A DNA stretch of 64,000 bases from Salvator merianae (GCA_003586115.2 QVOM02000001.1:16133291-16197290), one strand, 5' to 3'; shown: positions 22,713 through 34,545, counted from the stretch's first letter. Numbers and translations are program-made. Notes: generated by a model from the letters alone, not told the origin.

Positions 22713-23840
22713 CAGTGGCCCCCCATGATTTGATGGGGTCATATTCCAAGTAATCCTTAGGCCTGTTCGCACTTAATGACAGTATAATATTCTAATTAGC
22801 AGGGTTCGGGCCAGCCAGGATCAGGTGCAGTGAGGAGTGTTCACACTTGTCAGCACTGGAACAGTTCGTGAGCTGACCAGCAGGGGGAGCAGTGAGAATG
22901 GGAATGCACTAGTTAGGTAGCTGGGTCTGGATCTAGAGGAGCTGGGTCTGGACTTGGGTCCAAAACAGCTGCCAGGGTCCAGACCCCCAAGTCCAAACCT
23001 GGATCCAAACCTGGATCCAAACTGTCTCGTGGTGCCTGCGAAGCCACACAGTCCCCACCCTGCCGCAATTCCACACCAAGAAATGTACCTTTCCTGATCT
23101 GCACCTGATCACGCAACTTGGTCTGGAGACTACAATTTAGTTTACCACAGCTGGTAGGCTTCAGGTGAGCATCTGGTGGGCTTCAGTAGGTTTCAAGTCA
23201 TCTGGGGCTGTTTGCAAGTACGGATGCTCCATTCCAGTGACTGTCCTGGAATGTTCCTCTCACTAAGTGCGAACAGGCCCCTCATGAGCTTCACATTCAC
23301 AAATATTAGCTCATTGTATCTATGGGAATCACATCTGAAAACCTCAGGGGGGGAAATGGAAAAAAAACACATGTGCCTACTTTTAATATTTCCTAAAGCC
23401 TTAGGAGTTATTGCCAAATAGATACAACTGACTTCCAAGTGTCTAAAACTCTTCCAGAAATGTCAAAGGCTGTGACTCCTTGTGTGGTGCAGCAAGTCCC
23501 TGCCTATCCTGGGAAAAGCCCTCCCCACAACACCACCAGAGGCTTCCATGTCTCCATTCTGTGTCACATGAGGCGTTGGAGGCATCACAGTCACTCCATG
23601 CACATTTCTGTGCCCTCGCCTCCAGTCACCAGTTGTCGAGTGCTAGGGAGGGGGACTATGTCTCTAAACCTAATTGGAGACACGGCCAAAACCAGCATTG
23701 CCAGTACTCACTGCTGACTGAAGTCAACAGGGCTAGCTGTGTCAGAACTCAGACATGCCTTAAATCAGTAGGCCCACACTCAGAAATTCCTGAACTCAGA
23801 GCTGTAAAAAGTGTCAGAACGCAGAAATGACAAAACTTAG
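22713..23840 (+). mobile_element. pogo/Tigger-like non-autonomous element interrupted by a MITE
   Basis: It starts CAGTGGCCCCCCATGATTTG directly after a TA (22711-22712), the usual start and target dinucleotide of pogo/Tigger elements. After the nested MITE, ACATTCACAAATATTAGCTC and TTATTGCCAAATAGATACAA match the element at 43016-43451. Repeated CAGAACTCAGA strings occur in both. The right end is not defined and is set near the last matching text. No transposase frame is present. Confidence 0.65.
22760..23279 (+). mobile_element. GC-rich non-autonomous DNA transposon, copy 3 (nested)
   Basis: GGCCTGTTCGCACTTA and TAAGTGCGAACAGGCC are perfect 16-bp terminal inverted repeats. The internal GACCAGCAGGGGGAGCAGTG block and the ATTCCAG...TGGAATGTTCC block near the right end match copies 1 and 2 in the orientation of the 11286 copy. 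The flanks cctta and cctca match at 4 of 5. The insertion splits the pogo-like element described above, so it is the younger of the two. Confidence 0.9.
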
Positions 23841-24413
23841 TACTCTCCACCTTTCTGTTGGATCACCTTGGGTTGCTGCTTCTCGAGAACTTCTAATGGC
23901 TACCCTGAAAAATCATCTTCAAAACCAGGTTCTAAAAGCATGGAGGAGAAGATTTCAAGTGAATCCTAATTTTAAATTAAAGTTCTGGCGTAGATTGGGG
24001 GAAATGATCCTTACCTTCTTCAGAGTAACAAGGAATGAGGTCAGGTTTGGGAAAGGTCATGGCCCAGGTCTCCAATTCGTCTCCAGATACCTTCATGGGC
24101 CATCTGGAGTTGTATGTCTCCATTTTCAGTGTTGTCCCTTGCTTGCTGGAGTGCGTGACATCTGTCCAAGGTAGCTGGAGGTGAAGCCGTGGAGAACCAT
24201 TCAGAGGGTGATTACCTTGGCCTAGTCACTTTTGCCACAGATCTGTGGCATTATGGGGAGCAAGGGAAGCATCCGGCACTGCCACAGGGATGGTACTTTG
24301 GCAGAATTGCCTGAACCAAAATGCCTGCCCTTGAAGACAGGGCCCTGATCTCCCTTTTTGTCCAACCACAGTTATTAAGAATAAAGGAGGGAAAGTGTTG
24401 TTGTTAACCTGTG

Positions 24414-24570
24414 TATCTTAGTGGTTAGAACTGGACCCAAAAGACAAATTATCCTAGTGGTTAGAATAGGGCTTGCAAGAGACAAGGTCTGAGAGATGGA
24501 AACTTAAATTCCCATTTTCTATCTTATCCTGGGCCAGTCACAACCTTTCAGACTACCTTTTCTCTTGGTG
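24414..24570 (+). mobile_element. tRNA-derived SINE fragment with duplicated head
   Basis: TCTTAGTGGTTAGAACTGGA at about 24416 and TCCTAGTGGTTAGAATAGGG at about 24451 both resemble the A-box region of tRNA-derived squamate SINEs. AACTTAAATTCCCATT resembles a decayed B box, followed by CTGGGCCAGTCACAACC, the expected downstream text. The two heads suggest a local duplication or one SINE inserted at another. Confidence 0.65.
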
Positions 24571-24640
24571 GTGTTGGAAAGATTCAATGGAGGAATCTTT
24601 TCCAGGGGTCTGCTGCCTGAAGGTCCTTGGACATAAAAAT

Positions 24641-24691
24641 ATCCATCCATCCATCCATCCATCCATCCATCCATCCATCCATCCATCCATT
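24641..24691. repeat. (ATCC)n microsatellite
   Basis: Twelve nearly perfect ATCC units. Translating it gives an artificial repetitive open frame on both strands. Confidence 0.97.
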
Positions 24692-25128
24692 CATTTTTCT
24701 ATCCCACCCTATATCCAAAGAGATGGATGGGTGGATTGGTACAGAGAGGTGGGGGGGAACTGTAACTGTTAGTGCTGCCACTCGAAACTGGTCACAGTGA
24801 TGATCTACAGCAGCAGAGAATACACGTGCCATGGTAGACTGTGGTTCTATTCACCTGTATACTTGCTGAGAAGATTCTGCTAGCTTTGGAAGGCACCCAT
24901 TCAGCTCTGTAGTTTGTCCTATGTAGACCTAAAAGCAGTATTGTAACATCTGAGTTGGGCTAAAGAGTTTGTGGTTGTATTCTCCATTCCATGACTCAAA
25001 CTATATAACCAAATGAGAATTCTTTCTGATTGATCTAAACTGACTGCTTTTACATGACTAAAGGAACAGGCAAAGATCCCTGACAAGTGTGTGTGTGCCA
25101 GGGTGCATTTCTTCTCACTCCCTGTAAC

Positions 25129-25286
25129 CAAGGTTTCTCAACTTGCAGCCCTCCGGATGTCCCAGAACTACAACTCCCAGCATTCCACTCCCAACATCCT
25201 GGGCCAGCCCCATGTCAGCTGACATGGAATGCTGGTTGCACTGCAGTTCTGAAACATCCAGAGGGCTGCAAGTTGAACAGCCCTCA
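25129..25286. mobile_element. hAT-like fold-back MITE ('actacaactcccag' family)
   Basis: CTCAACTTGCAGCCCTCCGG at the left and CCAGAGGGCTGCAAGTTGA at the right are inverted copies. The interior carries AACTACAACTCCCAGCATTC. This layout is that of a widespread squamate/amniote hAT-type fold-back repeat. I could not see a clean 8-bp target duplication. A relative is at 59914-60036. Confidence 0.75.
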
Positions 25287-25690
25287 GGCAGGATCTGCAT
25301 GGCGCCTTCATGACACTTTCAAAGTCTGCACAACACTGCTCCCTCAACTTGCATTTGATGTGCAGGAAAAGTGCAATGTCTGCACAGATACCACACTCTT
25401 CCTCTTCCATGCCACTTCAAGTGCAGCTACAGTGCTTGAGATGAAGTGCTCTAAGAACTCATTGAATTGCTCTCTCACTGTGGTGGCAGCCCTGCCACAG
25501 CTCAGGGGGGCTTACTGGTCCACTGACTGGTGTTCCTGGACAGCATACACAGCACTATTCTTGATGCGGAAGTGGAGTGATAGAATGCTTAAAGTACTCC
25601 ACCCCTCCCTCTGTGGATCCTGCACTGGACTAAGCAAACTCAACAGCAGGATTTCTTAGGCGTTCAAAAGGAAACCCATTAAGGAACAGA
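25287..25690. other. no recognised feature
   Basis: Part of a 190-codon plus-strand open frame (25087-25659) crosses this stretch. That frame begins inside the neighbouring MITE and has no domain, so it is not taken as a gene. Confidence 0.45.
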
Positions 25691-26303
25691 GGCTGCGTCC
25701 AGACAGGGTCAAAAACCTGTACTTATTTCATAATTGAACCTGATTTGTCAGACATGATCACAGTGCTCCCCATACAGTCCTGGAATATAGATCCGATTTT
25801 CTGGGTTATCAAAATTCCAATAAAATTAACTGTCAGTGCAATATCCTGTTATTCCATAATTGCAGCTCTGTCTGGATTACTGTATGAGAAGTACAGCGAG
25901 AGTTTGGCATGAGCTGTCACCACCCAGAAATACTTCCTGTCATGTTGTTGCTCACCTGTATGCTGCAATGGGAGGGTTAGGCCACATGGAAAGAAAATCT
26001 CACAGCTGTAACATCATTCTGCTGCTGCAGCAAATGTTAAAGCATGGAGCATTGATCTAATGACGGGACAATGTGTGATAATTCCAGATGTGCTTTACAC
26101 CAGCAAATGAGGAATAAATGAGTGATGACTTGGAGTGGATCATAGTGAAAACACCACCTCTCAGGAATATCCTAGTAAGCAGTAAAACTATCATGATCTC
26201 TGCAGCCCTACTCTACTGAAATCACTGCTACTACCACTTCACAGTTACAAGAACCAGTAAATCGATAAATTGTGGAATAAATAAGTGATGTCTGGAGGTG
26301 GGC
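25691..26303. mobile_element. possible DNA transposon, GGCTGCGTCCAGACA family
   Basis: The left end GGCTGCGTCCAGACAGGG and the text GGAATAAATAAGTGATGTCTGG at about 26274 correspond to the two ends of the compact copy at 52389-52495 (GGCTGCATCCAGACGTTG and AAGCGATGTCTGGGTGCAGCC). A second right-end-like string lies near 26110, so the true extent is uncertain. No target duplication is visible. Confidence 0.4.
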
Positions 26304-26435
26304 TCTAGTCAGAAAGAATGTGTGTTAGAGTGGTGTAATCAGTGAATCTTTATGCTCAAACTGCATTTTGGAATTATAATGGAACCATTTCAAAACACTG
26401 GAAGTTTCCGGTGAATGTATTCAGAGAAAACCAGA

Positions 26436-26502
26436 CCTTGAGACAGGATGCTGGACTAGATGGGCTGTGACTTGATCCAGCAGAGCTCCTCTTATGTTCT
26501 TC
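26436..26502 (-). mobile_element. terminal fragment of an interspersed repeat
   Basis: GGATGCTGGACTAGATGGGC, followed by TTGATCCAGCAGAGCTCCTC and TTATGTTCTT, is the reverse complement of the start of the repeat at 54662-54998. It is a common squamate repeat head. I do not assign a class. Confidence 0.7.
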
Positions 26503-27099
26503 CTTTCTTGTGCTTACTTGTTTGGAGAATTGGGCCAAATGTTAAATTTGTAAAATTGAAACCCCCAAATTCCATCCTGCTTTCACAGCTTTCCAGGACT
26601 GTGGAAAGAGGCAAAAGCCACTTTGTGCTCTAAGCATTGTGAGAGTTAGGGTCAGGGAACATTTGAAAACTCATCTTCCAACGGTTTTGCTAAGCATGTG
26701 CTCTTATTTTCTTATACATCTGGGAATGACTGTCCTTGTTTCTATGGAGGGCACTCCATTTTCATTGGTTCTTTCCTTCTAGAAGGGTGGGCTCAGGATT
26801 GAGGGAAAGATCTATCTCAAATTCAAAATTCCAGGGTGGGAAAATTCCATGAGAAAGTAAACCTTTCTGTGTCCATTTGTCTAACAGTGTCCACTCATCT
26901 TTGATGAATGGGACAATAAGACCTAGTGGTAAGGGTGAAAGCAGAATTGGACTATTAAGGGCTTGGGAGTTTTCTCCTCTTCCCTTCTCTGCCTTCTTTG
27001 ATGGGGCTTTCACTGGTTCCTGTTACTACAGACATTAAACACTGAATGGAAGTCTTGACTGCATTTTTTTTTCAGGAAAAAAGCAGGGGAAGGCATTGT
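26503..27099. other. no recognised feature
   Basis: Mixed-composition DNA without repeat termini, tandem repeats or a convincing coding frame. Confidence 0.5.
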
Positions 27100-27830
27100 T
27101 ATTTACCATCCAATGGTGGTGACAATTCATCCAAACAATGACTTCCTTTCTTCCCACTTTAAATAATTGTATTCCTTTCTTATAGACCCCATTATGCTAA
27201 CAATGACATTATGAAAGTGCCACAGAATGACCCTTAAATCAAATCAGAAAGTTTTACCCTTCAAGAAAATTGTGTCTTGTTGCATAACAGGGCAGCAAAA
27301 ATGCATTTAGAACAGATTGATCCACTGAGGAAGTCAAAGCTATCCACACATACCTCTGGTGACTGTGAATTTGGTGGCTGTATTTTTTTTTTATAAATAA
27401 CCAATAAAAAACTGAAGATTATTTATGGTTTATTTTAGACACCAGATCATTTGATGCTTGTTTCATCAATTTGTCACTGTTTTTATTGTCACCAATTGCC
27501 CATAACTGGAGTGCATTTAAAACAACATTGATCTTGATATTATGGTGTCATAATATGACAGTAATAGTTGTAGCCTGCTCTGGAAGCCCAGTTGCTGAGA
27601 TGGATGGCTTTCACCATACCAATTATATTCCGTCCGTCTAAGTGATAAAGAGAGCGTTGGAGGCATTCAATAGACAAATTAGATATCTTTTCCAATTATT
27701 TATTTTATTTTATCAGGCCACATGTTTGATTAACAACTTTTAGCTTCTCTTATTAGCTAACCAATGTGCTGCATTTGTTCCATGTGTTTTAATTTTATGG
27801 ATGTAATGAAAGATATTGAAAGCATCCACG
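27100..27830. other. candidate conserved noncoding element, AT-rich
   Basis: This long AT-rich block has no repeat hallmarks. It has a TTGTC/ACAAT-rich SOX-like texture, several ATTTAT and TTAAT cores, and CpGs retained at about 27630-27655. The texture resembles vertebrate enhancer DNA in gene deserts. Inference only. Confidence 0.35.
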
Positions 27831-28029
27831 AAGCTGACAAAGTGGAAACCTCTCCCCCCCACCTTTGTGTGTGTTTGTGTGAGTGCAAGCATTTGTGCAT
27901 GGGTGCAGGGGTTTTTTCCAATAGATCACACACGTTTGCTTTCTCCTCTTTATCATTTAAAATGGTAAGAGGGTATTTTCCTCTGTTGTAGAGAAACCAA
28001 GAGAAAAATACAGACTGCAGTATAACGAT

Positions 28030-28340
28030 ACCAAGCTTGTGTCTTTCTGAATTTGCTCACTTTTTATTCAGAATAGCAGCAAACATAAAACACATCTGAA
28101 ACGAAACAATCGTAATTAAATTAATTTGTTACATAGAAGCCCAGACAAATGACACAAAAGCAATGATAAGGACATAAAACTGCATCTCCTCTTCTTAATA
28201 GCCATTAAATGAACATAAAAGGCAATTGTAGAACTTATACAAATATATGAACAGGCTTGAGCTAAAGAGAGGAACTTCCTCAGAGGCCATGGCCTCCTTT
28301 ATTTACAAATTCGCAGTCAAAATGGAAGAGGCACGCATTT
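28030..28340. other. candidate conserved noncoding element, AT-rich
   Basis: CGTAATTAAATTAATTTG near 28110 holds tandem homeodomain-type TAATTA cores. The block also has ACAAT and ACAAA strings and lacks repeat features. Inference from motif texture only. Confidence 0.33.
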
Positions 28341-28478
28341 TTGCTTGCTCCAAATACTGATCTATGTGTGATTGTTACTATTGTGAAGAAATATAGCCCT
28401 CAAGAGCCAAACACAGCATTTTAAAGCCTGAAAAGCAAACATATTTGGATGAATATGGGGAGATTTAGAAGGTGTGAG

Positions 28479-28700
28479 CAGGGCCAGCCCTACCATTAAA
28501 AACATTGAAGCAGTTGCCTCTGGCAACAGATGCTGGGATGAGAGAGCTGCCAAGGTCCCTCCAAGCACATACAGCTGTTGCTACTGAGTACTCCCCAGCT
28601 ATCCCCATCTGCTGGAGAACTGAACAACATTTGCCCCTGGTTTTTCAAATATTCACCAAACTAGTCTGTTGTCCCCAATTCTTTAGCTGCTGCTGAAGCA
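28479..28700. mobile_element. possible hAT-like repeat, left part
   Basis: CAGGGCCAGCCCTACCATTA, then GCAGTTGCCTCTGGCAACAG and ATGCTGGGATGAG, matches the order of a common squamate repeat starting with a hAT-type CAGGG end. I could not find the right terminus. Confidence 0.45.
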
Positions 28701-28792
28701 AGATCCAGATATTAGTCCTAGCAGCCTCTGAATTAGAGGGTAGGGCATGGAATACTACCTTAACTTTTGCATCAGTTGGCAAACTTCACTAG

Positions 28793-29222
28793 GGCCGTTT
28801 CCACACTTGAGGGGGCGGGTGCCTGCTGTAGCTGGAACCACTTCAACTGAAATGAGTCCCTTCTGGAACGGTCCAGCTGTCCTGGAACAAGGACATCTGC
28901 TCTTGGATGGCCTGTTCCAGGACAGGCCCTATGCCTCTCTGAAGCTCAGGTAAGCTTTGGAATCTGCTATAAGGGCTCTGATGGCTAGGAACAAAAGTGC
29001 CTGTCCTTGGAGTCCTAAGGGATCCCATTTCAGCGGCACAATTTGGTGTGTTGCTAAAATGCTCCCCCCCCCCCCCGGTAAACTGGAAGTGGATGCCTGG
29101 ATGCCTAGATCAGGCTATGCTCTGTCCAATGTAGATGAAGTGTCCAAACAGGGGCAAGGTCTCTTCTGTTCCACTACAGAGAGAGGAGCAAGAGGCCCAG
29201 AAGGGGTTTAGGCCTTGTGTGG
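28793..29222. mobile_element. possible GGCC-ended DNA transposon, right end unresolved
   Basis: The left terminus GGCCGTTTCCACACTTGAGG belongs to the GGCC-ended group. The interior carries a GGAACAAAAGTGCC module (28988-29001) and a run of 13 Cs (29064-29076). The right end is set arbitrarily near the GGCCTTGTGTGG string. Confidence 0.4.
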
Positions 29223-29934
29223 ACCAGTATACTAGCCAGTATGGAAAGTCAAACTTTGGTACCAGTCATGCACAGGGTCAACTGACCTGGATGTGTGCGT
29301 GTTGATTTAGGAATGCACATAGGAATGGACATAAACAATGGTGGCTCAGATCAGGTTCACAGACCATTTCTTCACAAAGCTCATAAGTGACTAGTTTATA
29401 TCAGCCTACCTTTTGTTCTGTTTGAATGTCAATTCAATTTTATAAATGGGAGCTTTTTGGTTCTTTCTAAACGCATGAACTCTGTTTACATTTTCACTCA
29501 TTTCTTTCTAATCCCAATGGACGCAGCTATATTTATATTTGGGCTACAGACAAACTCAAACACAGCCGTCATGTACCATGGCTGTGTTTATAAGCAGGCT
29601 GCAGACAGATGCAGCTGCATCCATACAACTGTTTGAATTTTTGTAACTGGCCCATCACTACATTTGTCACGTTAGCTGGTGTGAGCGGGAGCAAATGGAA
29701 GCCTGCCACTGCCATGTGCTGGCTTTGAAAGCTGCATTCCGTCTTCATTTGATTCTATCTTTGATCCAGCCATCTTCCAAATCACTTTTCACAGTATTCT
29801 CCCTTCTTTACAATACACTTGTTCCAGTATTCTGCAAGTTTTATATTCCAGTTTTGAAGAAATCTTTCAGCTAATGGTGACATCGCATCAAAACTGCCAC
29901 TACCTTGCTTTAGATGCTATGGTCTTCTGTTATT
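29223..29934. other. no recognised feature
   Basis: AT-rich DNA without repeat termini or coding potential that I can recognise. Confidence 0.5.
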
Positions 29935-30013
29935 TCCCTCCCTTCCCTTTCCTTCCCTTCTATCCCTCCTTTTCCCCTCCCTCCCTCCCTCCTTCCCTCC
30001 CTCCCTCCCTTCC
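29935..30013. repeat. polypyrimidine (CCCT/CCTT)n tract
   Basis: About 80 bases are almost entirely pyrimidine, with imperfect CCCT and CCTT units. Such a mirror-like purine/pyrimidine strand bias can form a triplex. Confidence 0.9.
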
Positions 30014-30170
30014 TGGAAGTAAATTTGTCTATCCCTGCTTCATACTGAATCATGTGTTTTTTTTAATTCAAAATGTCACCAGCTTCCATCTGAAATCATT
30101 GATTCAGAGTTATTGAGGTCTATCAATAGTGAGGTCTGCAAGCATACTAAGGTTCTGGCCAGGAACAGTG

Positions 30171-30503
30171 GGCCCTATGCAGAAGGCACACAGCTCCCCT
30201 GTTGCATTATGGGGTGGGGATTTCAGTAGCATATCAGGATGAGCCACTGAAATGGGGAGGGGGGCAGAACTCCGAGGACCAGCAACCTTTGTTCCTGGCC
30301 TTCAGAGGCTCCAGTGCCAGCTCTGAAACAGGTGCAGCCTTCGGAGTCCACAATGGGGGCTGGCGCGGGATAAGCCAGCCCAGGATGAATGGTCTTGTCT
30401 CGCACCAGTGACAACCCATCCCAGACTAGGACAGGTTGCGCATCCCAGGCCAGGACAGCCCGTCTGGTCCTGGTATACTGAAGCCCAGGGCAAAAAGAGG
30501 GTC
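30171..30503. mobile_element. possible GGCC-ended DNA transposon
   Basis: The left end GGCCCTATGCAGAAGGC and the reversed right end GACCCTCTTTTTGCCCTGGG both resemble the left terminus at 3483 (GGCCCTTTTTGCACTGGG). The interior holds an AACCTTTGTTCCTGGCC module (30284-30300). The flanking 5-mers do not match. Confidence 0.45.
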
Positions 30504-30929
30504 AGGCTCTTTCAAATCTTCATTAAGAGAAATTTCACAATAATGTGTTGTTCCAACGAAATATAAAAACCTGTTCAAAGGCTGTCATCTGTCTTACTAA
30601 TACAGGGTATCAGGGCAACAAAATAATTGCACTTGCATACATCCAGACAATGTGCTCCCTATATTAACTGGTAAAACTATGCCGTGTTTTATAAAACAAG
30701 ACCAGGTCAAATTTGATCTCCTCTTGGGTGTACTTGTGTATATAGAAGTCTCATGCATGCAGCAATACCCACTGAAAGTGGAAATAAACCAGCAAAATTG
30801 TGTTTGTCAAAAGCTTCTACATTTGAGCAGCCTTGAGAAGCTGAATTGCAGTCAAGTGGAATTTGTATTAGTATTTGCCATTCAAGTTATGTTTCAAAGT
30901 CAGATTCCTAAAAATGTGCTCCAAGTCAT

Positions 30930-31235
30930 GCAGGAGGACCTTTTCTGTGGTGGTACCCAGACTTCGGAACAACCTCCTTGGAGGCACCAGCAAATATATG
31001 GTTTTTGGCATCTGGTTAGAGCATGCCTCTTCATCCAGGCCTTTGATCAATGATTAGCTTTCCCCTGTGGTCCTCCAGGGGAAAGGGGTGTTGTATCTTA
31101 TACTGTGCTTTAATTGTGTTTTAACTGTTATAAATTCTATCTTTTCATTGTTGTAACCTGCCCTGGAACCTTTGGGTGAAGGGTGGGATATAATAATAGT
31201 AAATAAATAAATATATAAATAAATCTATTAGAGCC
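30930..31235 (+). mobile_element. CR1/L3-like LINE 3' fragment
   Basis: A plus-strand frame reads RTFSVVVPRLRNNLLGG, the conserved C-terminal 'FSVxAPxLWNxLP' segment of CR1/L3 ORF2. It ends in the LINE stop region, followed by TTGTAACCTGCCCTGGAACC, GGGTGGGATATAAT and an (AAAT)n-type tail. Only the last 40-50 codons and the 3' UTR are kept. Confidence 0.85.
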
Positions 31236-34134
31236 TGAATGCCAGCAAATTTCAAAATAACCATGATTAGTGCATGACCTCTGTAAGGGCATGGAAGGCT
31301 ACGAAAGGGGAGTGGGGACTATTCCTGGGATGCAGCTTTTACTTCAGCCCAGGGAAGGTTAGAGTGTCATCTGATTGGCCTGCATAACCTGGATCATGTA
31401 ATCTTCGAGGCCGGGGAATGAAAGTTCCCTGGTGTTGAAATTTCCAACCAGTATGTCATTTATTTATTTTTTGGTGATTTTGGTGCCAAGCAACTTGATC
31501 ACTCCAGTGGCTGCCAGCCCTATACATAGCAAATGGGAGCAAACCAGGCTGACATACACTTTTGCAGAGTGTTTTTTACCAGTATGCAAAAGGAGAGCTT
31601 CTGAGAAAGGACTCCACCTTCACCCCCAGAGTGGGTCAGGTACCAGATGAGTGTGGGAATGTGCAATCAGCACACTTTTGGCATGCAGTGACATGTGGGC
31701 ACTGTGGTTCCAGCTCTCTTCTGGTTCAGCATAAGGTACCTGTGCAGATCTTTCCTAGGTAGCCTCTGGGTCTAGTCTGGCTGCTCTTCAGGGGGTCACT
31801 GCTTATGGGCAACTCTAATCCTTGCCCCTGCTTTCCTTTCTGTATGGGTTCTCTAACTGGGATTTAGAAGTAACAGCACCTCCTACAGAGAACACATTCA
31901 AACAGAAGATTATCCTTTGTAAATTAGATTAGGTGCCCATCTTAAATGCTTCTCAAGCACAAGATCAGAGTTAGGGTCTGAGACATGCCCATCCTGGAAA
32001 TACATGCATTTCCATATGATAGGGGAAAGACTTGTGAGTCTCCATGTGAGAAATCTCAATTTAATTACATATGCGGAAGCAAGAAATGTGATCTGCCATG
32101 TTTCCTGTATTTATGCCTTTCATTAACATTCTAAGGTGTTGTCAAAAGCCCTCTATTGTTGGGCTGAATGAGAATTGTCATTTCCAAATACAATGCCACT
32201 ACACGGCTGCACATATGGTCTCTATAGACCCACATCCTGTCCCCAAGACATGTGTGGCAGTACATCTAAAGTTTTTATGGTGGGGAGGGGGGAAGTACGT
32301 GGCCTTTGATGAGATCATTTGTCGGTAATGACAAAGTGGAGATCAGGTATAGCCCTGGGGCAGAAGGTTTCACATTCTGTCCCCCTGTATGTGAAACTAT
32401 TAGCCATACTAGCTGCTCCATAGAGATGTCCAATTCCTCTTTGAAACTTGCTGAAACCTTTCCCTGTTTTTGATGAATGAACTTTTAATGGAGAGGAATA
32501 GGTCGGCTTGTTTTAAGTGAAACGTTTATATGGAAGTGGATGATTTAAACAACTTTAGCTCCATTAAACAAAAAGGAAAGCTAGATCTTAAACTCTCATT
32601 TGTTTTAGAGAGTGTCTGGCCTGGGATAAACATGACATTAAGTAGCCATCTGAGCATTGCTAAAACATACATTTGCCTTCATAATAAAATGTTTTTAAGA
32701 GATAGTAATGGTTACCTTGAGAATGGTTCACATTAGAAGCATTTACAAAAAAAAAAAAAACAACCTAGCCCTAAATTCCTTCAATAACTGTCCATCATCT
32801 AACAGCAACTGCATAGCACATAACAGGAAGTGCAACTGATCCGATTTATTTGGCAGCAACCTCTACGACTCATTTAAATGCAATGGTACCAAATGCTTAA
32901 ATGTGGAGAGCTTTAATCTTCTACAGCTTTGCCTCCCTCCGGCCTCAGTCTTGCTGTGTCTGCAAAAGAGTAAGGAAGAAGAGAAATTAAAAATATGTTT
33001 TGATCTCTTCTACATTTAGCCACAGACTTGTTTGTTTGTATCTCACTCTGTCCCCCATGCCCAAGATAAAAGATACACATAGAGCATTTACTCAGGATGG
33101 GAATTATTCAAAACTGCAAAAACAACCCAACTGGATATACAGCATTCCTCAACTCAGAAGGGCAACCCTAATCGTTTTGATTTTTAAAAGTACATTTCAT
33201 GGAAAGAATCTGGTAACAGGTAGCACCAGCTGCATATTCAAGAGCCTGAAAGAGACTATTTGCATGACACAAAATATAGAAGTCACTCCTAGACTTGGGA
33301 TTAAATCAACCAGTAGTACAGTATTATATAAAGCAGAACCTACAGGTATGAAATGCATTAGTCCCATAGTCATACTATAGCCTTAAACCTCTTTCTTTTT
33401 TAACAGACCTTCCCATGCCTTACAAATTACTAAGCAAAGTTGCATACTTTTCTTATTCTTTTTTTAAATGTTCATGCTGAACATTTAGGACATAATCTAA
33501 CAAGTATCTCTGATTTCATGAAAACTGATGTGAGCATTACTAAGAATTGTGTTTTCCTTCAAGGGTAAAAGTAAAACTTTTTTTTTTTTCTGGTCAGCAG
33601 CTTTCCAAGCAGATAAGCTGGTTTTGTTTGCATTTATTCAATATGGTTGATTATTTGGGCCATGATTTGAAGATGTTAAGTTGTCCATTCCCAGTCAAAT
33701 GTACACATCTTCAACCCGATACCAGCTTTGGGAGATAGTAATTTAGAGTGGGGCAGTGGTGAACCAGGTGAGACTGCTTCACTGTTTCTTCTACACTGGT
33801 CATGTTCAGTTTCCAGTCACTCCTCCATAGAACTTCAAAGGTCTGTTTGTAAAGGCAAACCATTCAGAAATAATCCCATCCTGTCATTTTCAACAGCGGA
33901 CACATTTACTTCTTCTACCGCCTGTAGCCAGTGCAGAGGTCATGTGGAGGGCGAATGAGTTGTATTCTGAAATCAAAAGTTTGGCCAAAGTGAGGGAACA
34001 GTGGTTGGCTTGACATTAAAAGGTAGTATCACCTTTTATGGTCTCTTTGCTTTGGATACGGTCAGTAGTGGCTTATGACGAATAGTCTCAAGGGCAATGT
34101 GATAGGGCCAAGGCTCCTACTGGAAACGTCTTTT
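31236..34134. other. mostly unique DNA
   Basis: A GGAATGAAAGTTCC module lies at about 31415-31428 in repeat-like text. A run of 14 As is at 32747-32760. The 126-codon plus-strand frame at 33000-33380 has no recognisable domain and biased low-complexity context. Nothing else is identified. Confidence 0.45.
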
Positions 34135-34545
34135 TCATCTTGGCCCCTGGTTATCTGAAGGACCACCTTTTCCCATATAGACCTGCCCAAGTACTGAGAT
34201 CTCAAGGAGAGGGCCTTCTTGTAATTCCTTCTCTCTCAGAGGTGCAAGGGGCAGGGACACACAGCAGGGCCTTTTCTGTGGTGGACCCCAGATTCTGGAA
34301 TGGCCTCCCTCTGGAGGTTTGCCAAGTGGCTACATTATATGGTTTTCAGTGCCTGGTTAAAACATACCTCTTTATCCAGACCTTTGGTGCTTAGCATCCT
34401 CTGAGTGCTGTCCTGCCAGGGAAGGAGGCTCATATTTTAAGTATATTAGATTATCCTATATATTTTATCTATTCATTGTTGTAACCCACTTTGTCACTGT
34501 TGGGTGAAGGGCAAGATAGAAATGCTTAAATAAATAAATAAATCT
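34135..34545 (+). mobile_element. CR1/L3-like LINE 3' fragment
   Basis: An 84-codon plus-strand frame (34140-34394) reads APGYLKDHLFPYRPAQVLRS and later RAFSVVDPRFWNGLPLEV and LVKTYLFIQTF. This is the C-terminus of a CR1/L3-type ORF2. TTGTAACCCACTTTGTCACT, GGGTGAAGGGCAAGATAG and an (AAAT)n tail follow. The frame is still open over 84 codons although the copy is severely 5'-truncated. Confidence 0.9.

Noticed and set aside
24584..24832. Minus-strand frame with a WMDG repeat
   Set aside because: It is a translation of the (ATCC)n microsatellite.
25087..25659. 190-codon plus-strand open frame
   Set aside because: It runs through a hAT-like fold-back MITE and ends in unassigned DNA, with no domain.
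33000..33380. 126-codon plus-strand frame
   Set aside because: No homology pattern, low complexity of composition, and no sign of exon boundaries.
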